From positions 4,214,786 through 4,253,974 of the forward strand of contig CM074809.1 of the NCBI GenBank assembly GCA_037447605.1: 39,189 nucleotides of DNA. Direction: 5' to 3'. The notes beneath the pieces are model-generated. The model saw nothing but the letters and a program-made list of their open reading frames with translations. It was not told the origin of the DNA and made no database searches. Below, piece by piece: positions 1-11,432 of this stretch (position 1 is the stretch's first letter; each line of letters opens with the position of its first letter). The position numbers and the translations under genes are program-made. The stretch is from Zygnema circumcarinatum. Its lineage: Eukaryota > Streptophyta > Zygnematophyceae > Zygnematales > Zygnemataceae.

Positions 1-3000
1 GGGGGGGGGGGCGGCTTCCAAGTGTTGGAGCCCTCGGAGTGGTGGCTGTGGCTGCGGAAAACCCCCGCAGGGAGGGCCGCGTTGCGCAGTATTCTGCGCC
101 AGCTGGTGGGGGCTTCCTCCCACACTGTGTCACCACTTTCGAACTCCCATCCATCTCTTCCCCCTCTCTCTCTTTCTCTCTGTCGCTCTCCCTTTTTCTC
201 TTTCTCGATCAACTTAGGCTTTTCATTCCCTAGTTCGTAGTTTAGCACCTTCGCTTGATTTCGTTGTCATCAAGTGAAGAAGTGGAGTGAAACGAAGCGA
301 AAGGTCCCTTGAATCAATCAATGGTTCTGCCAGTTGATCTGCATGTCATGGGTTTGATGTAGAAACATGTGGCGGACTCTAGAGCCTCCATCTTCGACAC
401 TGCCCTAATACTATTTTGTGGATGCTTAATGCTGTAAAGTAGAAGATTTTCTGCTGGAAGAGAAGTCAATCTATCGAATGTTTTTCTTGGCACACGAGGA
501 AGCCATTGCTATCGGAAAAGGTTTGTATTAAGGAATGCACGAGGGGCAAGTTTGTCGATATTTTCCTATTCACAGCCAGGCTGGGCCACAATGCAAGAGT
601 GCCTTCTGACCTGTCCTGTGATAGGTGGCGGCGGGCGGCAGGTGCGCGGTCTGCGGGCGGGGCACGTGCGGGGCGTCGCGCACCGCGACGTGAAGCCCGG
701 TGAGGGGTGAGGCGAGGGCGCATGGCGCTTGCAAGGGCTCAGGGCTCAGGGCTCAGGGCTCAGGGCTCAGGGCTCAGGGCTCAGGGCTCAGGGCTCAGGG
801 CTCAGGGCTCAGGGCTCAGGGCTCAGAGGCTCAGGGCTCAGGAGCTCAGGAGCTCAGGAGCTCAGGGCTCAGGGGCTCAGAGGCTCAGGGCTCAGGCTCA
901 GGCTCAGGGCTCAGGCTCAGGGCTCAGGAGCTCAGGAGCTCAGGAGCTCAGGAGCTCAGGAGCTCAGGAGGCTCAGGGCTCAGGGCTCAGGGCTCAGGGC
1001 TCAGGGCTCAGGGCTCAGGGCTCAGGGCTCAGGGCTCAGGGCTCAGGGCTCAGGGCTCAGGGCTCAGGGCTCAGGGCGGGACTCACGCTCACGCTCACGC
1101 TCACGCTCACGCGGGGGGGGGCCGCGCCAGAGAACATCATTGTCAGGACCGCACAGGGCGACGAAACGCCATCACCGCGCTCGGGCTCTTCTTCAGGATA
1201 TAGCGCCGACATGATCGTGTGGGCGACTTGTACCTATTCTCGTTCTCAAATCTAATGGGAAGCAATCTTGAAAGAAGTCCGTTCTGTACCTATCGTTTAA
1301 CAAAATCTTCTGTTCTGTTCTGCTCGGCAATGATCTTTGATACGTTACACGTGCTTCTCTGGATCGCTTCATATAAAACTGCCATTCGAGCATGCCCTAA
1401 ATCGCTCGTTTGACGATGCGCACATTGGGCGATGCTTGTGCATCCTGTTGATTGCAGCCATGCATGCGTTGCGGCTGTGCAGGCGTTTGGCGGACTACGG
1501 CAGCGCTGTGGACGCGTTCTCTCTGGGCAGTCTTTACGGCCCCGACGGCCCCTCCAGGCAGGCGGCCCCGCCCCGCCCCGCCCCCCCCCCGGCCGTGCAC
1601 CCCGCCGGGTCCTAAAGTCATGGTCGCTGAGGGCGGGCGGGGAGGGTGCAGGGCCGAGCAGACGCAGCTGTACGCCCCGCCGGAGTCCCTGCTCGGGCGG
1701 GGGGGGCAGCGGGCGGACCGCGGGGCCGCCGTGGCGGCATTCAAGGGGTCAGGGTCTTGCCGCTTCCAACCCGTCCGAAGGAATGCCCAGTTCACTTGAA
1801 CAGACAGGAAATGTGAGAGAAAGGAATCTTGAGGGGAATATTCAAAGGTGCAACTTTTTCGGTGTTAGAAAACTATAGATGTGAAGAGATTTCAACACTT
1901 ACCTTTGAGAGGTTTGATTGTTTTTCTATCTCATGGTAAGGGACCTTATGCATACCCTCTGCATGCCGGCTTATTCGCGATAATGGTAAACTCTTAACGT
2001 TAGGTTCCCGACTGTGGTGTATTTTGGTTGCTCTCTTCCTTTTGTCACCTTTGGCAGCTACGACATGTGGAGCGTCGGAGTGGTGTTCCTGGAACTGCTC
2101 TTGGGAACTCCACACGTGTGGGCTCTCAGCAGCCGGACGCAGGCGCGGCTGGAGCGGCGGCTCCGCGGCTGGGACCACGCGGCCAAGGAGACGGCGTACT
2201 TGTGAGAGGCCGACTTCTGCCGTGCTGCTTTGGCAACGAAGGTTCCGCAGGTTCAGGTCCAATGAGCCTGCGTGTGGCGGGAGAGAGGTGCAGGCTGAGA
2301 GCGTGGATGGAGCTGTGCATTCTCCCCGCGCACCACCACCACCGTCGCGGTGAGGCCGAACCGCCGGGGGACTCGGAGAGTGCGCAAGTGAGCCACCCCG
2401 CCCCGTACCTTGGCACTTTGCCGGACTAGATGGCTCTTGCCCCTCGATCCGAGGATCGAGAGGGCTCTTATGTTATGTACCATCAAGGGAAGCGATGCAG
2501 CACATACGCTTTTTGCTTGATTCATTTATTATCTAAGAGTGGTGGAGCGGTTTGTGACTCACAACATAGATACAACTGCATGTCTGAGTTTACATCTCCT
2601 GGCTATGAGGAAAAAGCAGAGGGAAAATGTTAACAACTGTATTAAACGGTTCTACAGCTTTTCAATACAGGTGACGATATCATAAATTATACCGTGGTTA
2701 AGTGGAATAACAAAGAGATTGACTTGTCATTGCACCTGCCCGAGTCATTGAGGCTCCTTGGAAGTCTTTACTATACTCACAGTAGCTGAGCTGATGACCT
2801 CGGGGTATTGGTGGGGGCAGGAGGACGCCCCTCTGGCTCCATGGGACTGCACAGAGGATGCGCTGATGGCTCATATTCGGCGACGGGATCCCCTGGGCCT
2901 GGGGTGCGCACTGCGCTTTCTGCTTGCAGGACATGGTGGGAGGATGGGGGGTAATATTGAAGTGCAAGCATGCAGAGAGGGAGGGGATGGGGGTGAAAGG

Positions 3001-3806
3001 GAGAGAGCGGAGAGGGGAAGATCTGTCTTTCTCAGATGGAGAAGCTCTTAACCTCTTTAAGACTGGCCATGGCGCAGGGCGCCGGACGTTTGGGCATTGC
3101 GACTCTTGCGGCGCCTTTTGCAATGGTATCCAGTAAGTGACAAGGTCATCCAGCCATGCCGTCAGATCCCTATTGAAGTTTTCTTTTCCAGAAATGCATG
3201 GGTGGCTGAACTTGCTCATGAATGCTCATTCCACTTTGCCCACGTGCCGCCTGAGGGCCAGGCCGATCGGATAACATCGGAGGCGGCCTTGCAGCACGCA
3301 TTTCTGCGCGATGATGGGCAGCAAGGTGAGCGGAAGCCCGCGAACAGAAGCAAGATCCCAAAAGCTAAAGATGGAACCTGCCATGCGTGGCTTTTTGAGC
3401 AGCGTGAGGCTCTTTGATGAATTCAAGCAAGTTTTTTTCTAAAGAGCACCTGAACTGAAAGTAGAGAGAGAAATACTAGCGAATGGTGTTCCCTGGCAAA
3501 CAGTTGTGTCGCAGAACGACCCGTGGCACGCGCTGAAGATGGTATGAATGGTGGAGTCAGGGTTCAGCTTCTTTCATCTGTCGGCGGGCAAACAGGCAGC
3601 TGACTGTTGGAACTGCTTGCGGTGTCCTTCAGCTTTGATTCTACTCGAGCTCCTTAAAAGACATTGGTCTGAATCGCGCGTGGCGTCGTCTTGCAGGAGG
3701 GTTTGTCTGCTCCGTGTGCAAAAACGAGTTCGAGTTCGCGGCGGATTGCGAGCAGCACGTCGCGGCAGAGCACGGTCTTCGCCATGCACATGGTCGCTGT
3801 TCCTGA
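1..3806 (+). CDS. Plant-type protein kinase with C-terminal C2H2 zinc finger (5' partial)
   Basis: Inferred exons: <1-105, 642-699, 1131-1218, 1483-1557, 1652-1747, 2058-2201, 2294-2349, about 2783-2903, 3078-3132, 3262-3325, 3697-3806 (TGA). Joined in phase they give the catalytic loop HRDVKPEN split by an intron, a DYG in place of DFG (RLADYGSAVDAFSLGSLYG), an activation segment ending YAPPE, the subdomain IX motif YDMWSVGVVFLELLLGTP, MELCIL, RRDPLGLG, WALRLLRRLLQWYP and ITSEAALQHAFL. This order matches a plant kinase family I recall from Arabidopsis At3g63330/At3g63340, in which a PP2C domain can be associated; no PP2C is visible here. After the kinase a last exon encodes a C-x2-C-x12-H-x4-H finger (CSVC ... 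EQHVAAEH) and stops shortly after. The N-lobe lies outside the window. The exon at 2783 is the least certain boundary. The 1558-1651 intron appears to be GC-AG. Substrates are unknown. Confidence 0.8.
735..1112. repeat. Intronic GGGCTCA heptamer array with GGAGCTCA and CACGCT variants
   Basis: Nearly all of the kinase intron at 700-1130 is tandem GGGCTCA. It is interrupted by blocks of GGAGCTCA (an octamer holding a SacI-like palindrome) and GGCTCA, and ends in CACGCT hexamers. The intron splits the HRDVKPEN codon for Glu. Because seven is not a multiple of three, every frame stays open and produces spurious Gly-Leu-Arg-Ala-Gln ORFs. The array is full of CAG|G trinucleotides that resemble 3' splice sites. 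Confidence 0.95.
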
Positions 3807-3895
3807 CAGAGACCGAGGGGCGGCAGGGCCGTTCTGTTATTCAGACCATGCGGGAATTTTGCACCTGGCAAGGAGCAGCGTGCACGGAATATGTA

Positions 3896-3900
3896 TGTAA
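3896..3900 (+). terminator. Candidate TGTAA polyadenylation signal, kinase gene
   Basis: TGTAA lies 90 nt past the inferred stop at 3806. TGTAA is the usual polyadenylation motif of many chlorophytes. A five-base motif is weak evidence alone. Confidence 0.4.
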
Positions 3901-4272
3901 CAGATGCTGGGAGGTAGAAAACATTTTAACATTTACCTGTTTCTTTTCTCCTCCCTCTCACGCACGCAGTCACACACAAACACACACACACAGGAACCTA
4001 CAAAGACTAGATACTTTGTGAAGGCTTAGTTACATTGTTACACACTGTCTTCTGCTGTTGTGATGGACACGTGACATGTCGAACGGCAAGTTGCCCACGA
4101 TATATACTTTTAAGTCTCCACGCTTTGGTGATATCGGGCTTCCAAAATACTTGGGAGGGACCTGCGAGCAGCCTGAGTCTGCAGGGTTATAAACCGCCAC
4201 TACAATCTTTTTGAATAGAAACGACCTTGTGCACTTCACGATAACTGCAAAAGCTAAACAACTGCACCATTT

Positions 4273-4277
4273 TTACA
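4273..4277 (-). terminator. Candidate TGTAA polyadenylation signal, CDC50 gene
   Basis: TTACA on the plus strand (TGTAA on the transcript) lies 145 nt beyond the CDC50 stop. Motif-only evidence. Confidence 0.4.
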
Positions 4278-4421
4278 GTGGGCCGTACTCCAGTGCGATT
4301 GTGTGCTCCAAACGAAAAGCATTTATCTACATGGCCAATGGCGGCAGTCATTCTCGCTGTCACACTTGACGGTTGATGCCTGGATGGCAGGTTGCACTCT
4401 GCGCTCAGAGAAAAGCGAACT

Positions 4422-7400
4422 CTAATTGGGTCCCGCCCCTCCAGCCGCGGCTGCCTTCCTGTTCCAGGAAAGGTACGAGGTGTCTCCCAGGGGCCTGCGC
4501 GCCACCAAGGAAAGACGCGGTCAGCCGCACACAAGTCCTCAAGAAGCGGCAGCCTGCCGTACAACCTCGCGCAAACCGCGCGGAATGAGACAAAGAGATA
4601 GAGAGACAGGTGGGGGCAAACTCACCTCGGGTTGACGAGGCGCAGCAGGAGGAAGAGGAGCGCGAAGAGAACGCTCAGACTGCCGACCGCTATGTACGCG
4701 ACACCCAGGAAGTTGTTCTTGCCGCCCAGCCAGCTGGCGGTGCTGAGCACCACATACTTGGCCCCGCCAAAAGGATACGTGTTGTAAGTGTTGTTGACGG
4801 AGATACTGATCACGCTGCCCTCGGGAATGGAGGTCTCAATCCTCCCCCACAATTTTCGAAATGTTGGAAGTGCTGCTGTTCGCATCCACACGATGAGATG
4901 CTCGTCCTGGTCCAACTGGGGACAGCAGACGCCAGAACAGCGGAATGATCAGTTGAGGCTTTCATTTTATGTCTGGAAACAAACCAAGTCCCCAGGCAGG
5001 CACAACTGCAAGGAGCAGCGGGATTTTGAATACCGAAGGGGAACAATACTGCTACTTTAGGCACACGAGCGCGTGGTGGAGTAGCTACTGCATGAAGCAA
5101 GCTTCCTTACAGGAGTGCTCGGGTCAAGCGTTCCACCACCCCGCAGGTCAGGATCTGTATTGAAATTCTGTGGCAGCTGAGAGCCGAATTTTGCTTCGCG
5201 GTCGCTCTTCCAGGAAATGTTTGTCTCATTCACAGTGATAGCCGACCCGTCACTCGCCGCAAGAGCGTACGTGTCGTTGAAGAGCGACCACGCAATGAGC
5301 CCGCACGGGTTGATCGGCAAACTCGAGTTTCCGCCGAGGTACGCTTCGGGCTTGCACACATCCAAGCCGCTTCCAGTGACCGCATCCCCCCGCAGCTGGC
5401 TGTCGCTGCGGCTTTTCACATATCTGCAAGCGTGCCACCAAAGTCGGAACAACGTAAGAACACTGCACAAAGGAGCTGCTCTTACTCCGCAGCCCCCCTT
5501 ACAACAGTCTACAAAAGACTCATCCACCAAAAAGACCAACCCAAGTTCTCCAGTTTCTAGTCAATTGTACTGGTTACGCGTCGATGAAAAACCAAATGGC
5601 TTCCACGGAACATTCATAGGGATTCACCGAGACGAAAGAATCCATTTTTGAAGAACTCTGCGTATCCTATCTCCTTAACACCGCTGACAGGCATGCCCGT
5701 CTGCGAGGGGCAAAAGCCCCCCGAGATCAGCCCCGACTACACGTGGCGGAGTTCTCTTGTTTACAAATGTCAGTGTGCATTATAGCATGATGGAAAATCG
5801 CAAATTCTGACATCACAGGCAAGGGTTTCCGCCTCAAAAGTCAAACATCAAATACTGAATTTTCCTCTGCCGAGCAACTGAGTAGGGCCATAAAACCTGA
5901 CGCTATCAAATGTGATTGCAGTTTCCATTCGTGTTCACCTCAACTTTTCCCAGAAAGACTGCGCTGTCTGGTGACGAAGCGTAAAGATACAATCCGACTG
6001 TTTTGACCCAAAAATGCTAGTTCTCTGCCCTGTTCACATCCTCATCTGGCTTGGTTCTCCAGCACAGAATTGCCCGCAGCTCACACCCGACGAACCCTTA
6101 TTGTGGAACGCTACTCGGTGAACCATGACGAACAAAATGGCTGCTGCTACCACTGTTTTGCAATGATAACAGCTTCCTGATGCAGTCGCAGGCAGAACAC
6201 AGAAGCGCAGCATCTGATGCTCGCACGAGCCTCAACAATGAACTATGTCCGTTTCATCTACGTAAAAATGACTCGCCAACACCTACCTGCGATGGTTTTG
6301 GTAGTAATTGTCCAGTTGGTAATACAAAAAAATGGGTGGATCCATTGTCTTTGGCACCTGAGACCCAGAAAAAATGCATGGCAGCTTTGAGGTCAAAAGC
6401 AAGAATCTCAAATTCGACGGCCAAGAGAACTTTGAAGTTTAGGTGGTTTTCTGTGGTTGCATGGCGGTTAGTTAAAGTGACTACCAATGGATGCACCTCA
6501 ACACAGCCATCTGCCTGCAATACTATTCACGAAGCATTAACCACAAACAACGTTCTAAACAAACCACACTGTGTAAAATGCTTGATAAGCCGGAGGCCCG
6601 CTGAAATCCGACATGACACGCGCAACTACCTGAAGACTATTGCAGAGCAGCTTTCGTTGGGGGAAAGGCTTTCTTAAAAGTGGCAGAACACAGACCGTTC
6701 CCAACCAAACCCTATAAGCACCCGTCCAAAGCTAGCAAAAGCAGTTGCACCGCATCCCGCACACTATACATCAGGCCAAGTAGGGAAATCCAGAAGAAAT
6801 CCAGAAGAAATCCAGAAGTAGGAGAATCCAGCACTTTAAAGAAACTGATTGCAGTTGCAGTTAACGCTGTCACGCTGCATGCCTTAGCAGACCAAGAAAG
6901 TGCTTATCCAGAGGCTATCCAACACGCAGCTTTGGAATCTAAGCGAAGGCAGAGATTACCGTGACAGTGAGAACGCATGCAGGCACCGGTGTTACATCCT
7001 GATTTTCCAAAATGGAAGACCTCGCACTGTCATCGGTTACGTTTGCAAGACACTCCTGATCGTATCTCTTTTTCACTTCAACGACCTGCAAGCGGAAAGC
7101 CACCGGCCAATGGCCGTGCAGGTTAGCCAACACAGACGTAGAGGCAAGAACGTGACAGCGAACTGCCTCGCGCTGCTCCTCCACGCCACCGACCAGCGCA
7201 CGCCACGGCCCCTGCTCGGGATGTGCAGGAAAAACATTTGCGGCCATCCGCCAACATAGACGAATAGTAAGCACTTACCCCGTTTGACGCCAATAGGGAG
7301 ACTGCACCAATAGGAATAAAAATGACACCCACAATAAAAAATGTTGTGATGACCTGCACATAGATCGACAAGAGGAACACTTAGCCACGAATACAGCAGG

Positions 7401-8834
7401 GAAAGAATACAGACACATGGACTGTTGTAGGCATTGAGAACATGCCCAAAAAAGCAAGGGAACACTGGAGAACCTGCACCTGGACATTTTGCTTTGGCTG
7501 CAAAAAATCTGAGGATTCCAACAGAAAGAACTGCCATAAACGAACTTACCACAGCTGGAGTCAGTAATGGTTTGCATGCAGGAAGCTCCTGTTGAGTGAA
7601 ACGCGAGTCTGCAATGGGGAAAACCAAAAAACTGAAAAACATCGTTCGCCATGAATTCATGCAGCTTCAACCCGTGCTTTGTTTGGAAAAAGGCACAACC
7701 ACGGTAACATTAAGTTGCTCATACATTGACCTGCTGCTACGTTCTAACAAAGCAGCTTCAAGTTAGCTGCAACTCCTTCACAAATAGAAAACAATGCAGT
7801 CCTCTTCACTCAATGAGTGACATTCCTCTCCATGGGCCCTTTCTCAACGACCAACTACTGGAAAATGGCTGAAATCAGTGAACCACTGCCCTTCACTTGC
7901 ATAACACCATACACCATGTCGTGTATCCACTATAAATGTTTCCCTGCAATACTTTCACAAACGAGCTTTCACAGGCTCCTTCCCAGGTTATTGATCTCTC
8001 CACCATTTTCATCTCAGCAGCAGGCAGAAAGGCCGGCAAAAGGCCTAGCGGTTTGTTTCAGCCGGTTGCCCTTAAAATGCACCGCGCGTGCCCATACGGA
8101 CTAACTAAAGAAATTCTGTCGAGAGTACGTTCTCCTCTGTTGAAACTCAGTTTCAATATCGCATTGAGTGCATCGGGTTGAGTTAACCACGATGGCAGCA
8201 AAGCCATTTCTCAAAGGAGCCCACTTTAGCTTTAAGCACAAAGGAGCCAGGAAATAAGCACATTGGACACATTGCGAATAGGCTGACTCGTGAGCGCACC
8301 ACGATCACAATAACCTGAAAGTGAGGCCAGGCATGATCAAACCTGACTGCGCCGTTGACAGAAGCCAAAAGACTAAAGTGACCTCGAGAAGGGAAACAAA
8401 AATATCAGTGAACGTGCAAACCCTACTGCCGGTCCTCGCAAAAAGGAAAGGGGAAGGGCGGGGTGAAAGGGGCGGCGGCGTCGGACCCCCAAAATGTGGT
8501 TCACAGTTTCTTTCCGAACGTATGACTTCCCAAGCCAGTTCCAAGAAAAAGCACAACAAAGAACACCACGGAGCGAAGGCGGGCTGATACCGCTGCAGAG
8601 AACGCGATGTACATGGCAGAGCATTTTATGATAGAACACCACAAACATCCACGAATTCTGCCCTGTTAAAAGAATGTCCAGGCATCTGGTCGTAATCCGT
8701 GCGAAGTAAATCGAGCTCAGAGCCCACTGGGAGCAAGCAGGACGAGAGTGGCGGCGGGCCCTGTACGTACACTTGGGCTTCTTGGACTCCTTGGGGGCGG
8801 TAGCAGCGTCCACGGTCGCTCCAGCCGAGCTCAT
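4422..8834 (-). CDS. CDC50: CDC50/LEM3 family (ALA-interacting) P4-ATPase flippase subunit
   Basis: Eight exons in transcript order: 8834-8771, 7608-7550, 7353-7279, 7085-6960, 6357-6287, 5423-5111, 4915-4626, 4494-4422. All are GT-AG and phase-compatible, giving 356 aa, normal for the family. CDC50 proteins are obligate partners of P4-ATPase lipid flippases, needed for ER exit and phospholipid transport. Visible hallmarks are SRFTQQELPACKPLLTP, a first membrane segment at about residues 42-65 (FFIVGVIFIPIGAVSLLAS), KKRYDQEC, PPIFLYYQLDNYYQNHRR, YVKSRSDSQL, PCGLIAWSLFNDTY, ISWKSDREAKFG, VWMRTAALPTFRKLWGRIE, the NNTYNTYPFGG and SWLGGKNNFLG motifs, a second membrane segment at about 305-329, and a short tail with LGDTSYLSWNR. 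The large loop has several N-x-S/T sites (NVT, NDT, NET, NNT), as expected for a lumenal glycosylated domain. The start is the only Met in exon 1. Introns reach ~1.2 kb. Confidence 0.96.
6785..6820. repeat. GAAATCCAGAA(G) short tandem repeat
   Basis: About three copies of a 12-base unit (AAATCCAGAAGA) inside the CDC50 intron at 6358-6959. No coding meaning is apparent. Confidence 0.8.
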
Positions 8835-8849
8835 GGTGGCCTGCCTGCG

Positions 8850-8947
8850 CCTGCTCTTGCTCTGCTACTGCTCCTCCTCCTGCTCTGCTACTGCTCCTGC
8901 TCTGCTACTGCTCCTGCTCTGCTACTGCTCCTGCTCCTGCTCCTCCT
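8850..8947. repeat. CTCCTGCTCTGCTACTG minisatellite
   Basis: Pyrimidine-rich tandem copies of TGCTCTGCTACTGCTCC just upstream of the CDC50 start codon (8834, minus strand), so in its likely 5' UTR or promoter. It runs into a CT-rich tract at 8950-8980. The GC-rich DNA up to ~9375 is the divergent spacer to the next gene; I see no convincing coding exon there. Confidence 0.85.
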
Positions 8948-9375
8948 CCCTCTCTCTCTCTCTCCCCTCCCTCCCCCCGCCGCGGAACGCGCCGCGCCGC
9001 GCGCCGCGCTGTCGCGTCACGGCCATCACGGCCGTCACGGCCGTCCCCGGGCCGACCGAGCGGTCCCCTCGAAGCTTCGGGTCGACGGCATACCGTACGG
9101 CTCGTTCGTACCGCACCGCTAGGCGAACCGGGCGGGCGAGACGGCTCCATAGGCAGCAGTTCCGTTACGTTCCGTTCCGTGCTGCGCGGGGGCGGTCCCG
9201 GGCGAGCCCCTCTCTCAGGTGGCGAGAGGGCGGGCAGGCGGCCACCTTGGAGCGCCTGGCGGAGGACTGGGACAGCCCCACCCACGCCCGCAGCCATGGC
9301 CACAGCCAGAGCCAGAGCGGGCCCCGCAGTCCGCAGGAACTCTGACATGGCGTCAAGGCCACTCTGCGCCTGCGC

Positions 9376-10858
9376 GTGGTGCCGCATCTGTGCCCCTCCT
9401 CCTCCGTCCCTTCCGACGACACCTCATGGCCCCGCGCTTCGCCCTACAAGCTCACCACAACTGCACAATGGCGCAGGCTGCTGGAAACACACGATGAGAA
9501 TGTGGCGGGAGAGGGTGTTTTTGAATTTGCCTCCTCTGATTTTACAGCGTCAGATTCGGAGGATGTCGTCGTTGAGGTTTGTCTTCAAATGGAAAATCAG
9601 TCGGATTTCGCTTAACAATTGCAACGAGCCAAACTCTCAATGTTCTACGGAAATTCGAAACGAGACAAACATAAGAGATTGTTGTTTAATCTAGAAACAC
9701 ACGATATTAGATGTTCTTCTAGTTTGTGTTGATTTTTGTTCAACTCACTTTGCAGCTACAGTGGCTAAGTGCGGACAAATTACTGCAAGGATTTCCCAAT
9801 GGACGGTGGATTTTGACCCCTTTCCACTCTTTTTGGAGCTGCAGCAGGTCACTGTATTGCGAGTGAGTGGAGGGGGTGCGCCGGCAACCATTTCTTACAC
9901 CTCAAAAGGCAGCAAAGCAGGAAAAGCTCGGTCAGTTCAAATGACTTCTCATGGCAGCCCGAACCGTACATTAGTGAAGACGCGTTGTATGTCTGATTGA
10001 AGCTGGCCTCTGCATTCTCGCACCAAACAAGGATGATAAAAGGCAAAAAACTAGGCACTTTCTGGCATTTCGTGCGGAAGATGCTTTTTCTCTCACAAAC
10101 ACTACTACTTCCATCCATTTTTTGAGTGCGTTGCGCACTTGCATTCAGGAGTTTTCAGCTGAATTTTCACGGGTAAAAACTGAACCATTTGGTAAGGGTA
10201 ATAGTGCGGCCCTCAGAGAATTTGACAAGAAAGGCTGTTGTCATAGGTAAGGGTGCATACGTAGAGTGCTTGCTTCAGGAAGTGATGGAAGCCCAATCGC
10301 GTGCAGAGCAGGAGTGGATTACGCGGCGGTGAGTGGGAGATTGGATTTTGCTGCGGGAGAAGTTCACGAGGCAATCCAAATTCCGATTTTGGCCAACAGT
10401 GGCTACCAAGGGAACAGGTGGATTCTGAGATCACTTTGAATGCCTTCCATAATGACTACTTGAGCGAAGCTCTGAATGGCACGTGCAGATGCCTTCAGCG
10501 CTACCTTGAAATGAGAGCCGCAGCCCTCGGCAGACCTGTGCCATTGCGGAGCAGCAATAGAATCGGTTACAGCGTCTGCGCTGCATGGTCGTCATGTGGA
10601 ATGATGGTGGGAGCCGCTTCCTGGTGGGAGGCCCGCATGGCGGCTCGTTGTTTATGGAGCCAAGCCACTCGCTGACCTTCTCAACGTCGGAGAGCGCGGG
10701 CAAGGAGGGAGGAGCAGGGAGGCGGGAAGTCTGTCGTTGCGAGGCAGATGATGGCGGAAGCAGCGACTTCCATAGACCACATTGCGGACGTGTCAAAAGC
10801 CTTCGACGAAATTGGAGGCTTCGATCCTCGTCCACCTGCGAAAGTGAAAAGCATTTAG
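9376..10858 (+). CDS. Unidentified multi-exon protein (gene model tentative)
   Basis: I do not recognise the product. Candidate coding exons: up to 9576 (ends SDSEDVVVE, donor GTTTGT); somewhere in 9756-9847 (ends VDFDPFPLFLELQQ, donor GTCACT); from 10149 (EFSAEFSR, ending at 10172 or, with a better GTAAGG donor, at about 10193); an exon ending AQSRAEQEWITRR at a GTGAGT donor near 10327; 10489-10537 (CLQRYLEMRAAALGRP); and a last exon 10748-10858 (AATSIDHIADVSKAFDEIGGF ... VKSI, TAG). The middle exons join in phase to a charged, probably helical stretch, which is why I read this as coding. The phase between the first two exons does not close cleanly, so the start and 5' exons are uncertain. 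The gene is divergent from CDC50 and convergent with MsrB. Confidence 0.35.
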
Positions 10859-11432
10859 TGCTCTTATCCTCCTAGTGAATTTTTCTCGCTTTGACATTCC
10901 TATGAGTGCCGTCCGCTGTCCGTTACGGAAACAAACAAGCCGACCATCCAGGAAAAAATAACAGGGAAGAACAAAAACAAATGGAATTGTCGAGTTTGTC
11001 AATTGCAAACTGACCATCCAAGATATTAAATAACGTCCGCAGGAACGGCAGATAAACAGAACATATGAACATAAACGGAACTCGTCTCACGTCGCATGAG
11101 AACCTCACATTTGCAGCGTTGCTCAATTCCAACACGCCATTATTTGCAGGCAAACATAACTGTCTGCATAAAAAAGCAAATCGGAAGCGCAATAGCTGGT
11201 AAGCTACAAGTCAATTAGGTTAACGGTTCGTAACGTATAGACTAAGCAAAGCGATAAGCACCTTCTTCTTCTGAATACTGTAACCCCTGTGTCACTTGCC
11301 AGTACTACCTTACATAAATTACTGTCTCTAATGGCAGCCCCGACGGTGTAAGTCCCCTGACAGGTGGAATTCACAGAACTTGAGAAGAAGCTGAAATGGT
11401 CGCTCAAGGCCAAAGGACGTGTCGAGGAAAGC
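10859..11432. other. Convergent intergenic spacer
   Basis: A+T-richer spacer between the stop of the unidentified gene and the MsrB stop. It holds a TGTAA motif on the minus strand (11310-11314). I see no other gene. Confidence 0.6.
11310..11314 (-). terminator. Candidate TGTAA polyadenylation signal, MsrB gene
   Basis: TTACA on the plus strand lies 119 nt beyond the MsrB stop. Motif-only evidence. Confidence 0.4.

Larger units (their letters stand above)
3807..4421. other. Convergent intergenic spacer
   Basis: Tail-to-tail gap between the kinase and CDC50 genes. It holds a short CA-rich microsatellite near 3960-3994 and candidate polyadenylation motifs for both genes. I see no coding exon. 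Confidence 0.7.

Noticed and set aside
700-1255. Three long plus-strand ORFs of Gly-Leu-Arg-Ala-Gln repeats
   Set aside because: They are open only because the 7-bp array has no stop in any frame. Conserved kinase sequence shows the array is an intron.
1558-1651. Alternative GT donor near 1611 in place of the GC donor at 1558
   Set aside because: It keeps phase but leaves a ~43-nt intron and inserts a Pro-rich stretch into the conserved GPSR-AEQT junction. The GC-AG reading is preferred, though not proven.
9246-9348. Minus-strand open frame starting MSEFLRTAGPALALAV with a possible GT donor
   Set aside because: It looks like a membrane segment, but no following exon could be joined before the CDC50 start, and the DNA is GC-rich low-complexity sequence.
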